This document shows positions 44,072 through 51,984 of a stretch of DNA of 64,000 nt, in pieces (position 1 is the first letter of the stretch; the number at the start of each line of letters is the position of its first letter). The notes under the pieces are model-generated. The model was given only the letters and a program-made list of their open reading frames with translations. It did not search any database and had not been told where the DNA came from. The DNA comes from Gillisia sp. UBA3175 (GTDB taxonomy: Bacteria > Bacteroidota > Bacteroidia > Flavobacteriales > Flavobacteriaceae). Both the position numbers and the translations under genes were made by a program. Where the stretch lies: assembly GCA_002364325.1 (NCBI GenBank), contig DEXV01000003.1:721229-785228 (forward strand), read 5' to 3'.

Positions 44072-44917
44072 ATGGTTAATATCAATGGTAATTTAGTAGA
44101 GAATAGCAATGCAACAATTTCAGTTTCAAATAGGGGATTGGCCTATGGAGATTCCGTGTTCGAAACTATACGAGTTATTAATGGAAAGATCATATTTTGG
44201 GAAGACCATTATTTTAGATTAATGTCTTCAATGAGAATTATGCGCATGGAGATCCCAGCTAATTTTTCGCCTGAATATCTTGAAGAAACCATCCTGGAAC
44301 TAGTAAAACAAAACGACCTAATCAATGCATCTGCTAGAATAAGATTTACAGTATTTAGAACTTCCGGAGGTTATTACAGGCCGGATAGTTTGGAGATTGA
44401 ATATATTGTGACTTCTGAAAAACTTCAAGATCCTTTCTATTTGTTGAATTCTGGAGCATACGAAGTAGAATTGTTTAAGGATCACTATATCACCAGCGGA
44501 CTTCTTTCCACCATTAAATCCAATAACAGGGCAGTTAATGTATTGGGAAGTATCTTTGCAAAGGAAAATGACTACGCCAATTGCCTACTTATTAATGAAA
44601 ATAAGCAAGTAGTTGAAGCATTGAACGGGAATATTTTTCTGGTAAGTGGTAATAAAATAAAAACTCCCTCTTTAAAAGATGGCGCGTTGAATGGAGTTAC
44701 CAGAAAACAGATTCTTTCTATTGTTGCTACGATGTCAGATCTTGAAATTGAAGAGACTAGCATATCACCTTTTGAATTACAAAAGGCAGATGAGTTGTTT
44801 ATTTCTAATGTAATTGTTGGAGTTCAACCAATTACCAAGTATAGGAAAAAGGAGTTTAGAAATAGTGTGGCTAAGGAAGTGCTAACTAAATTGAATGTCA
44901 AAGCAAGGCTAGGCTAG
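44072..44917 (+). CDS. Class IV PLP aminotransferase (ADC lyase/branched-chain/D-amino acid type)
   Basis: A 281-residue fold-type IV PLP enzyme. SNRGLAYGDSVFETIRVING is the conserved opening, the PLP lysine is Lys149 in LLSTIKSNNRAVNV, and ADELFISNVIVGVQPIT is the C-terminal cofactor loop. The overall pattern is closest to 4-amino-4-deoxychorismate lyase (PabC) or D-amino acid transaminase; without alignment the two cannot be told apart. No pabA/B gene is nearby. The 3' end overlaps YqgE by four bases on the opposite strand. Confidence 0.85.
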   Translation: MVNINGNLVENSNATISVSNRGLAYGDSVFETIRVINGKIIFWEDHYFRLMSSMRIMRMEIPANFSPEYLEETILELVKQNDLINASARIRFTVFRTSGGYYRPDSLEIEYIVTSEKLQDPFYLLNSGAYEVELFKDHYITSGLLSTIKSNNRAVNVLGSIFAKENDYANCLLINENKQVVEALNGNIFLVSGNKIKTPSLKDGALNGVTRKQILSIVATMSDLEIEETSISPFELQKADELFISNVIVGVQPITKYRKKEFRNSVAKEVLTKLNVKARLG

Positions 44918-45474
44918 TTATAGGTTGGGTTTTCTGGTGCGTTAGACCATAACATATAGTTTCCTCCAAGTTCTATCATTTTGTCCTTCCAGAAGGATCT
45001 ATAAGGTCTTTCTATAATATCTTTGGAATCTTGATGTGCGGTGATTATCCAAGAGTTGGAATTAAGTTCTTCGTTAAGCTGCTCTGCATCCCAACCGGAA
45101 TATCCCAAAAAAAAGCGAATCTCTTTCTCAGAAATAAGGTTATTAAGAATAAGTTCTTTTACTGCCTCAAAGTTACCTCCCCAATAAATACCATTTGCTA
45201 TCTCGATACTTTCTGGAATTAGATCTGGGATTTTATGAATGAAATACAAATTATCCTGCTCTACAGGCCCTCCGTTATAGATCTTAAATCCTTTTTTTAA
45301 TTCCGGAATAAGATCGTTTAAAGTAAAATCTAAAACCTTATTTAATATAAAACCTATGGATCCGGATTCAGAATGTTCGGCAAGAAGCACTACAGATCGA
45401 TTAAAAGATGTATCCCCAATTATCGTTGGTTCTGCAACTAATAGAAGACCTTTTGCGGGTTTTAGAGCGATCAT
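44914..45474 (-). CDS. YqgE/AlgH family protein
   Basis: A 186-residue protein when started at MIALKPAKGLLLVAEP (45474), which is the usual N-terminus; an in-frame ATG at 45543 would add 23 atypical residues. Conserved blocks are FNRSVVLLAEHSESGSIGFI, GGPVEQDNLYFIH and FLGYSGWDAEQL. The family is widespread and of unknown biochemical function. It follows the HU terminator, so it has a separate transcript. Confidence 0.9.
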   Translation of the reverse strand: MIALKPAKGLLLVAEPTIIGDTSFNRSVVLLAEHSESGSIGFILNKVLDFTLNDLIPELKKGFKIYNGGPVEQDNLYFIHKIPDLIPESIEIANGIYWGGNFEAVKELILNNLISEKEIRFFLGYSGWDAEQLNEELNSNSWIITAHQDSKDIIERPYRSFWKDKMIELGGNYMLWSNAPENPTYN

Positions 45475-45541
45475 AAATACATTCTTTTTATTAAAGCTAA
45501 AGATTAAATTATCAATTTCAAATAATTTTAATAGTAATTTC

Positions 45542-45570
45542 AAAAAAAAACTCTCCCAAAGGAGAGTTTT
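45542..45570 (-). terminator. Terminator of the HU gene
   Basis: AAAACTCTCC (45547-45556) pairs with GGAGAGTTTT (45561-45570) around CAAA, with an A-run at 45542-45550 giving T residues on the minus strand. Confidence 0.85.
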
Positions 45571-45593
45571 ATCAATTATTTCAGAAAAGTGGA

Positions 45594-45866
45594 CTAGTTT
45601 ACAGCTTTTTGTAAATCTGCACCAGCTTTAAATTTCACTACATTTTTAGCAGCAATTTTAATAGTTTTTCCTGTTTGTGGGTTTCTTCCTTCACGAGCAG
45701 CTCTTTTAGAAACTGACCAAGATCCAAATCCAACTAAAGAAACACGGTCTCCTTTTTTAAGAGATCCTTCAACATTTCCTAAGAAAGACTCTAATGCTTT
45801 TTTAGCTGCTGCTTTAGAAATTCCAGCATGTTCAGCCATTGAATCGATTAAATCTGTTTTGTTCAT
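45594..45866 (-). CDS. HU-family DNA-binding protein
   Basis: A 90-residue histone-like protein: [20 protein letters not shown], then [20 protein letters not shown] containing the DNA-intercalating RNPQTGK arm. It binds and bends DNA as a dimer and organises the nucleoid. HU versus IHF cannot be separated with certainty, but the sequence is HU-like. Strong consensus promoter and terminator. Confidence 0.95.
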   Translation of the reverse strand: MNKTDLIDSMAEHAGISKAAAKKALESFLGNVEGSLKKGDRVSLVGFGSWSVSKRAAREGRNPQTGKTIKIAAKNVVKFKAGADLQKAVN

Positions 45867-45918
45867 AATTTCAATTTTAAATTAATTGTTGGTTAAACGT
45901 TTTTGTTAATTTGCATTA

Positions 45919-45950
45919 CAAATTTATGTGGATTTACTTGCCATGCAAGT
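45919..45950 (-). promoter_or_regulatory. Promoter of the HU gene with a palindrome over the -33 box
   Basis: On the minus strand TTG (complement 45946-45948), a 19-base spacer and TAAATTTG (complement 45919-45926) form a consensus promoter. The -33 box lies inside the inverted repeat ACTTGC-CAT-GCAAGT (45936-45950), which could be an operator. Confidence 0.65.
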
Positions 45951-46051
45951 AATATCAAGGGAAATGCGGGTTTTTGTTAATAACTTGGGTTTATTGTTAA
46001 TAAATATAGCAATAAAATTTAATATTCCAACCTTTCAACGTACATAAGGCT

Positions 46052-46999
46052 TTACAGAACTTTTGAGTGTTTTTCGAATTGATACCCATTTAAGAGATCC
46101 TTGGTTTTCATTTTTCTTTTTCCTGGAAGCTGTATTTCATTTAAAAAAAGATATCCGTTTTTTACCGCAACCTTCAAATTATTATCTTCTTGGATTATAG
46201 TTCCTAATTCATGAGAATGCTCCTCCAGAGTAATTGATACATCATAAATCTTAGCATTTAATTCTGCCTCGCCATTTTTTATAACAGTCCACGCAGCGGG
46301 ATATGGATTTAAACCACGGATATGATTATAGATAGAGTTGATCTCTTGAGACCAATCTATCCTTGTATTTTCTTTTGTAAGTTTTGGAGCATCTTTTAAA
46401 ACTTCACTATTTGGTTGAGGAATAGTTTTAACAGATCCCTTTTTAATTAGATCCAGTGTTTCTACAATAAGATCTGCTCCAATAACCATTAACCTATCAT
46501 GAAGGCTTCCTACGGTCTCGTCTTCTTCTATCTTGGTTTCCCTTTGAAGTATCATTTTTCCGGTATCTATTTTCTCATCAATAAAAAAGGTAGAGACACC
46601 AGTTGTTTTCTCACCATTGATAACAGCCCAATTTATGGGTGCCGCACCTCTGTATTGAGGCAATAGCGAAGCATGTAAATTAAAAGTGCCATATTCTGGC
46701 AATTGCCAAACAATTTTGGGGAGCATTCTAAATGCAACTACTACTTGTAAGTTAGGATTCCATTCTTTTAAATCTTCTAGAAATTCCAGAGATTTTAAAC
46801 TAGTTGGTTGTAAAATTGGTAAATCCTGGGATAAGGCATATTCCTTTACAGCACTTTGGTGCAATTTTCTTCCTCTACCTGCTGGCCTATCTGGAGCAGT
46901 AATAACACCAACAACATTATATTTTGCCTCTATTATATGTTTAAGGCTTGTAACCGCAAAATCTGGCGTACCCATAAAAACGATCCTTAAATCTCTCAT
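46052..46999 (-). CDS. fmt: Methionyl-tRNA formyltransferase
   Basis: A 315-residue enzyme that formylates initiator Met-tRNA using 10-formyl-tetrahydrofolate. RIVFMGTPDFAVTSL opens the formyltransferase domain, NLHASLLPQYRGAAPINWAV holds the catalytic Asn/His region, and the C-terminal OB-like domain follows (about 205-315). It overlaps the end of recQ by four bases (ATGA), so the two are translationally coupled. Confidence 0.96.
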   Translation of the reverse strand: MRDLRIVFMGTPDFAVTSLKHIIEAKYNVVGVITAPDRPAGRGRKLHQSAVKEYALSQDLPILQPTSLKSLEFLEDLKEWNPNLQVVVAFRMLPKIVWQLPEYGTFNLHASLLPQYRGAAPINWAVINGEKTTGVSTFFIDEKIDTGKMILQRETKIEEDETVGSLHDRLMVIGADLIVETLDLIKKGSVKTIPQPNSEVLKDAPKLTKENTRIDWSQEINSIYNHIRGLNPYPAAWTVIKNGEAELNAKIYDVSITLEEHSHELGTIIQEDNNLKVAVKNGYLFLNEIQLPGKRKMKTKDLLNGYQFEKHSKVL

Positions 47000-48900
47000 T
47001 TATTCTTTAATTTATATGTGTTAGTGGCGGTAATTGTTAATAGTTCCTTCTGCAACATTAGATCTATAACCTTTAATATAGCTTTTTCCGGGTAGGGTAG
47101 TTTTACAATTATTGTTCGAGAATTCGCTTGTTCTTGTTTCAATAACGCAACTATATCATTATAAATGCTCTTAATTAATTCCTTTTTTAAATATTTATCC
47201 TTTGGCATACAAACGGAACAAATTCCGCAGACATCTGAATTTTCTTCTCCGAAATAGGAAAGAATCTGTTTGCTTCTACAAATTTTATCATTTTGTACAT
47301 ATGCAAGCAAAGCTTCTATCTTTTTGGTTTTATTAATAGCCTGATCCTTTAAATAGGTAGAATATGGATAGATACTATTTTCATCTTCTCGGGGAACTAG
47401 AAAAGTAATTGAAGCATCATTTTCTTGATGTTCAAAATTGATAATCTTATCTTTTTTTAAATTTTGTAAGATAGAAACTGCTTCTTTTTCCGTAGTTCCA
47501 GCCTTTTTGCAAATAGCGGTTAAATTAATTTGAATCTTATTTTCGAAAATTCCTCCATAGGTCCTTAATATGGATTTTATGACTGGATCGAATTTGGGAT
47601 TTTCTTCTAGGTAAAAGAACAACTGCTTATTAGAAATAATGAATTGAAGATTCGTGGCTTTTTGAAATTGCTGAGATAATTTTAAAACACTTATTCTATC
47701 TAATAATTGAAGCGTATTATAAGTCTTTAAATTGTTAAGCTGATAATGCTGACAAAATTCGGCAAAATTGAAATCATGAACTGTATTTAAACCTTCTCCA
47801 AATGCAATTTGGAAATAGGAGGTAAGCTTCTTATAAACAAGAATGGTGTAGGGCAGATCTGGAAGACAAGAGATGAACTGATTCTTTAAAACAGGAATAT
47901 CGCTTTCATTGGTAAGAATAGTCGCGACAGCTGGCTTTCCATCTCTCCCTGCTCTTCCTGCTTCTTGGAAATAACTTTCTATACTTTCTGGCAGATTTAA
48001 ATGAATAACCTGCCTTACATTGGGTTTGTCTATCCCCATTCCAAACGCATTTGTGGCAACCATGATCTTTACATCTTCCTTAAGCCAGGCATTTAATTTT
48101 TTTGTTTTTTCTTTTGATGAAAGTCCTCCATGAAATGAGGTGGATGAATATCCATGGAGATTTAGATGGTTGCTAATTTCTGAAGTTGCATTCCTGCTTC
48201 TAACATAAATTATTGCGGACTCTTCTGGATCATTTAATAACTGCAGAAGTTTATAGTTTTTATCTTCAGTGGTTACTACACTAAATCTAATATTGCTGCG
48301 TTCGAGGGAATTCTTAAAAATCTTTGGATCTTCTAATTCTAATTGTACTGAAATATCCTCGATCACTTTCTTAGTTGCAGTAGCCGTTAAAGCCATAATT
48401 GGAATTTCTGGATGAAGTGTTCTTAAGGTAGAAACGTTTAAATATGCCGGCCTAAAGTCATGTCCCCATTGTGAGATGCAATGGGCCTCATCTATCGCAA
48501 TTAGATTTACAGGCATTAATTTTATACGCTCTTTAACCAAGTCTTGCTGAAGACGTTCTGGAGAGAGGTATAAGAATTTATAATCGCCGTAGATACAGTT
48601 GTCCAGTAAGGTGTCCAATTCCTGATAGGAAATTCCACCGGTGATAGCCATGGCTTTTATGCCTTTAGCTTGCAATGCATTCACCTGATCTTCAATTAAA
48701 GCAACCAAAGGAGAAACTATTATACAAATTCCTTCTTTTTGCAAAGCTGGAATTTGAAAACACAGGGATTTTCCTCCACCTGTTGGTAGGAGTGCAATAA
48801 TATCACAGTTTCCTTCTGCAGCTATTATTATATCCTCTTGTAAAGGTTTAAAGGATTTGTACCCCCAGTATTTGTATAATATAGTTTTGGCTTCCTGCAA
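46996..48900 (-). CDS. RecQ-type DNA helicase with a long insertion before the zinc site
   Basis: A 634-residue superfamily 2 helicase. Motif I LLPTGGGKSLC (38-47), motif II DEAH (137-140) followed by the RecQ aromatic-rich loop CISQWGHDFRP, and motif VI QEAGRAGRDG (312-321) are clear. The zinc cysteines 541, 558, 561 and 564 keep the E. coli C-x16-C-x2-C-x2-C spacing but lie about 220 residues after motif VI rather than about 55, leaving a 160-residue insert with winged-helix-like segments. There is no HRDC domain. It follows the ATPase gene by two bases and overlaps fmt. Confidence 0.9.
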   Translation of the reverse strand: MQEAKTILYKYWGYKSFKPLQEDIIIAAEGNCDIIALLPTGGGKSLCFQIPALQKEGICIIVSPLVALIEDQVNALQAKGIKAMAITGGISYQELDTLLDNCIYGDYKFLYLSPERLQQDLVKERIKLMPVNLIAIDEAHCISQWGHDFRPAYLNVSTLRTLHPEIPIMALTATATKKVIEDISVQLELEDPKIFKNSLERSNIRFSVVTTEDKNYKLLQLLNDPEESAIIYVRSRNATSEISNHLNLHGYSSTSFHGGLSSKEKTKKLNAWLKEDVKIMVATNAFGMGIDKPNVRQVIHLNLPESIESYFQEAGRAGRDGKPAVATILTNESDIPVLKNQFISCLPDLPYTILVYKKLTSYFQIAFGEGLNTVHDFNFAEFCQHYQLNNLKTYNTLQLLDRISVLKLSQQFQKATNLQFIISNKQLFFYLEENPKFDPVIKSILRTYGGIFENKIQINLTAICKKAGTTEKEAVSILQNLKKDKIINFEHQENDASITFLVPREDENSIYPYSTYLKDQAINKTKKIEALLAYVQNDKICRSKQILSYFGEENSDVCGICSVCMPKDKYLKKELIKSIYNDIVALLKQEQANSRTIIVKLPYPEKAILKVIDLMLQKELLTITATNTYKLKNK

Positions 48901-48902
48901 TT

Positions 48903-49442
48903 TTAGAGATACAATGTATTTATGATAAAGCGGCTTCTATCATCAATAGTACCTGTAGGTACTTCGATAGGATTATACCCATAGGTAATATACGCTTTTT
49001 TCAAATATTCATGAATTTCCTCTGCCTGTTCAAAAGACTCGTATCGCTCATTATCACTTATATAAATTTCTTTCCATGGTGGTAACAGGAAGACATGATC
49101 ATATTCATGAGCTTCACATGCAATAGAGAACATTTTTGAGTAGGAAGTACCAAAATAATCCATATAAGCTACTACATCGGGAATACCTCTATCTAGGAAT
49201 ATTAATTCCTTCGAGAATTTAACCGCTTGTTCATGTTGGGCTATTCTTGCTTCTAACAGTTTCTCGCTAAATAGGAGTGGTTTTTCTAAAAATAGTTGCT
49301 CTACTCCTTGTTTTTGAGCTTCTAATGTTATCTGCCTGGATATTTCATGTAAGCAAAAATGCCCTTGAGCTTCAAGGTTTCTTATAATAGAAGATTTTCC
49401 GGTACCGGGGCCTCCGGTAATAACAATTTTTTTATTTTGCAC
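48903..49442 (-). CDS. P-loop ATPase, AAA_28/NadR-like
   Basis: A 179-residue protein with Walker A ITGGPGTGKSS (about 8-18) and LIFLDRGIPDVVAYM, the pattern of the AAA_28 domain found in NadR kinase-like proteins. It is short and stand-alone, with no nucleotidyltransferase domain. It may be a small-molecule kinase, but the substrate is unknown. It leads an operon with recQ (2 bases) and fmt. Confidence 0.75.
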   Translation of the reverse strand: MQNKKIVITGGPGTGKSSIIRNLEAQGHFCLHEISRQITLEAQKQGVEQLFLEKPLLFSEKLLEARIAQHEQAVKFSKELIFLDRGIPDVVAYMDYFGTSYSKMFSIACEAHEYDHVFLLPPWKEIYISDNERYESFEQAEEIHEYLKKAYITYGYNPIEVPTGTIDDRSRFIINTLYL

Positions 49443-49492
49443 ACAGCAAATTTCGGTATTTGTAATCGATTAAAAAAATGAATCATTACTCG

Positions 49493-49500
49493 TATATTTG
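49493..49500 (+). promoter_or_regulatory. -7 box of the DUF493 gene
   Basis: TATATTTG lies just before the gene. Transcription would begin near 49507, which makes the ATG at 49524 a more credible start than the one at 49512. Confidence 0.5.
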
Positions 49501-49523
49501 CAGCGGATGGAATGCAATTAAAT

Positions 49524-49817
49524 ATGGAAAAAGAGAGTAACCCCGAGGAATTTTACGATAAATTGAGATTGCAATTGGAAGAAACAACTTCTTGGCCCTC
49601 AGAGTATTTATATAAATTTATTGTACATACAAACCTTGCCAAGATCGAACAGATCCATTTTATATTTAATGATATGGGTGCAGTTATAAGTACGAAGAAA
49701 TCTAAAAATGGAAAATATACTAGTGTTTCCATTAATGTTAGAATGGCAGATCCAAATGCAGTTATTGCAAAATATAAACAGGTAGGGAAGGAAGTAGATG
49801 GCGTAATTTCATTATAA
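49524..49817 (+). CDS. DUF493 (YbeD-like) protein
   Basis: A 97-residue protein: FYDKLRLQLEETTSWPSEYL and YKFIVHTNLAKIEQI match the DUF493/YbeD ACT-like fold, with KSKNGKYTSVSINVRMADPN as the next conserved part. YbeD folds like an allosteric ACT domain and its function is not known. I chose the start at 49524 (MEKESN) because the predicted transcription start leaves almost no room for 49512. Confidence 0.82.
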   Translation: MEKESNPEEFYDKLRLQLEETTSWPSEYLYKFIVHTNLAKIEQIHFIFNDMGAVISTKKSKNGKYTSVSINVRMADPNAVIAKYKQVGKEVDGVISL

Positions 49818-49941
49818 ATCCTTTTTACATTCATTTCAACCATTTTAATATAAGGTAGAATAGGGCAGTTAAATAATATTTAGTATTTTGCAATCGGTAT
49901 TTTTTCTTACCAATTATAGTTATCACCAATAAATTTCAATT

Positions 49942-50580
49942 TTGACGTACGAATTAGAATATAACTCTGAAAGGAGCAAGTTGATCATTCCAGAATATGG
50001 TCGGCATTTACAAAAAATGGTGGAGCATGCAGTTGCCATTGAAGATGAAGCAGAACGAAACAAAGTAGCAAAATCTATTATTGCAGTAATGGGGAACATG
50101 AATCCTCATTTACGAGATGTACCAGATTTTCAGCATAAACTGTGGGATCAATTATTTATAATAAGCGATTTTAAACTGGATGTAGATTCTCCATTCCCTA
50201 AACCTTCTCGTGAGCTTTTAGAGGAACATCCAGAACCAATGACCTATCCTCAAAATTTTCCTAAATATCGTTTCTATGGAAACAATATCAAGCGAATGAT
50301 AGATGAGGCTGTAAAATGGGAAAAAGGAGATCTTAGGGATGCATTGGAATATACCATAGCAAACCACATGAAAAAATCTTATTTAAATTGGAACAGAGAA
50401 TCTGTGGACGATGATGTTATTTATAATCATCTTAAAGAATTAAGCGGAGGAGAGATCAATTTAAAAAATAGTGAAGAGGATCTTAGTGAAGCAGCCAATT
50501 TGCTTAGAGCAAATAAAAAATATAGCAACACACCTAAAAAAACTACGAATAGAAATCCTCGCGGACGTAAACGCTATTAA
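49942..50580 (+). CDS. DUF4290 protein
   Basis: A 212-residue protein starting at a TTG (TYELEYNSERSKLIIPEYGR). The block MVEHAVAIEDEAERNKVAKS and the PEPMTYPQNFPKYRFYGNNI segment are typical of the Bacteroidota DUF4290 family. The C-terminus is basic (KKTTNRNPRGRKRY), suggesting nucleic-acid contact. It is 14 bases upstream of murA, a gene pair conserved in the group as far as I know. Function unknown. Confidence 0.82.
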   Translation: MTYELEYNSERSKLIIPEYGRHLQKMVEHAVAIEDEAERNKVAKSIIAVMGNMNPHLRDVPDFQHKLWDQLFIISDFKLDVDSPFPKPSRELLEEHPEPMTYPQNFPKYRFYGNNIKRMIDEAVKWEKGDLRDALEYTIANHMKKSYLNWNRESVDDDVIYNHLKELSGGEINLKNSEEDLSEAANLLRANKKYSNTPKKTTNRNPRGRKRY

Positions 50581-50594
50581 AAATTTAAAACTTT

Positions 50595-51908
50595 ATGGGT
50601 ACTTTTCAAATTGAAGGAGGTCATTCCTTAAGTGGAAGCATTCAGCCTCAAGGTGCTAAAAACGAAGCGCTTCAAATACTTTGTGCTGTTCTATTAACTT
50701 CAGAAAAAATTGTAATCAATAACATTCCAGATATTATTGATGTAAACAAACTTATTAAACTTCTAGAAAATTTAGGAGTAAAGATCGAGAAACTAGGAAA
50801 AGGCAGCTATAGTTTCCAAAGTGATGAGATAGATCTTTCTTATTTAGAAAGCAATGCCTTTAAAAATGAAGGAAGTGGATTGCGTGGATCTATTATGATA
50901 GTTGGACCAATGCTAGGTAGATTTGGTAAAGGATACATACCTAGACCAGGTGGTGATAAGATTGGGCGGAGACGTTTGGACACGCATTTTGAAGGCTTTA
51001 TTAAACTTGGAGCTACTTTTAGATACAATAAAGAGGAGCGTTTTTATGGTGTGGAAGCGCCAAATGGCTTAACAGGAGATTATATGTTATTGGAGGAAGC
51101 TTCAGTAACGGGAACTGCCAATATCTTAATGGCAGCGGTTTGGGCAAAAGGAAAAACAACCATTTATAATGCAGCTTGTGAACCATACCTTCAGCAATTA
51201 TGTAAAATGCTGAATTCTATGGGCGCCAAGATAGAAGGTATAGGTTCTAATCTATTAACGATTGAAGGAGTAGAAAGTTTCACAGGATGTGAGCATACTA
51301 TTTTACCAGACATGATCGAGATTGGATCTTGGATTGGATTAGCAGCAATGACCAAAAGTGAGATCACCATTAAAAATGTGAGCTGGGAAAATTTAGGTGT
51401 AATTCCTAATACTTTTAGAAAACTGGGAATTACTCTTGAGAAAAGAGGTGACGATATTTTTGTTCCTGCACATAAAAATGGATATGAGATCCAAAATTTT
51501 ATTGATGGATCTATCATGAATATTAGCGATGCTCCTTGGCCAGGATTTACTCCCGATCTTTTAAGCATTCTACTAGTTGTGGCTACTCAAGCTAGAGGAA
51601 GTGTGCTAATACACCAGAAAATGTTTGAAAGCAGATTGTTCTTTGTGGATAAGTTAATAGATATGGGAGCTAAGATTATTCTTTGTGACCCACATAGGGC
51701 TACAGTTATTGGTCATGATTTTAAATCTAGCCTAAGAGCAACAACTATGACCTCTCCAGATATTAGAGCTGGTGTATCTTTATTAATTGCTGCAATGTCT
51801 GCAGATGGAACTTCCACTATACACAACATAGAACAGATCGATCGCGGTTATGAAAATATAGATGAAAGGCTTCGTGCTATTGGAGCTAAGATTACCCGTT
51901 TAGATTAG
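50595..51908 (+). CDS. murA: UDP-N-acetylglucosamine 1-carboxyvinyltransferase with Asp at the fosfomycin-target Cys
   Basis: A 437-residue EPSP-synthase-like enzyme for the first committed step of peptidoglycan synthesis. GSIQPQGAKNEALQILCAVL has the substrate-binding Lys22-Asn23. The active-site loop reads PRPGGDKIGRR: position 121 is Asp where E. coli MurA has Cys115 (PGGCTIG). That change is known to make MurA insensitive to fosfomycin in Mycobacterium, Chlamydia and Borrelia. EIGSWIGLAAM and PDIRAGVSLLIAAM are further family blocks. It follows DUF4290 and has a terminator. Confidence 0.96.
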   Translation: MGTFQIEGGHSLSGSIQPQGAKNEALQILCAVLLTSEKIVINNIPDIIDVNKLIKLLENLGVKIEKLGKGSYSFQSDEIDLSYLESNAFKNEGSGLRGSIMIVGPMLGRFGKGYIPRPGGDKIGRRRLDTHFEGFIKLGATFRYNKEERFYGVEAPNGLTGDYMLLEEASVTGTANILMAAVWAKGKTTIYNAACEPYLQQLCKMLNSMGAKIEGIGSNLLTIEGVESFTGCEHTILPDMIEIGSWIGLAAMTKSEITIKNVSWENLGVIPNTFRKLGITLEKRGDDIFVPAHKNGYEIQNFIDGSIMNISDAPWPGFTPDLLSILLVVATQARGSVLIHQKMFESRLFFVDKLIDMGAKIILCDPHRATVIGHDFKSSLRATTMTSPDIRAGVSLLIAAMSADGTSTIHNIEQIDRGYENIDERLRAIGAKITRLD

Positions 51909-51930
51909 CACAACATACAATACAAATAAT

Positions 51931-51965
51931 AAAAAAGCCGAGTAATTTATTTACTCGGCTTTTTT
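51931..51965 (+). terminator. Bidirectional terminator after murA
   Basis: AAAAAAGCCGAGTAA pairs with TTACTCGGCTTTTTT around TTTAT, 23 bases past murA and 20 bases before the end of the converging gene. Confidence 0.9.
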
Positions 51966-51984
51966 AATGTGTATATATAATATT

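Noticed and set aside
173..45570. Near-identical terminator stems AAACTCTCC/GGAGAGTTT at 173-196 and 45547-45570, a possible dispersed repeat
   Set aside because: The similarity is limited to nine-base arms with different loops and flanks; simple terminator convergence explains it.
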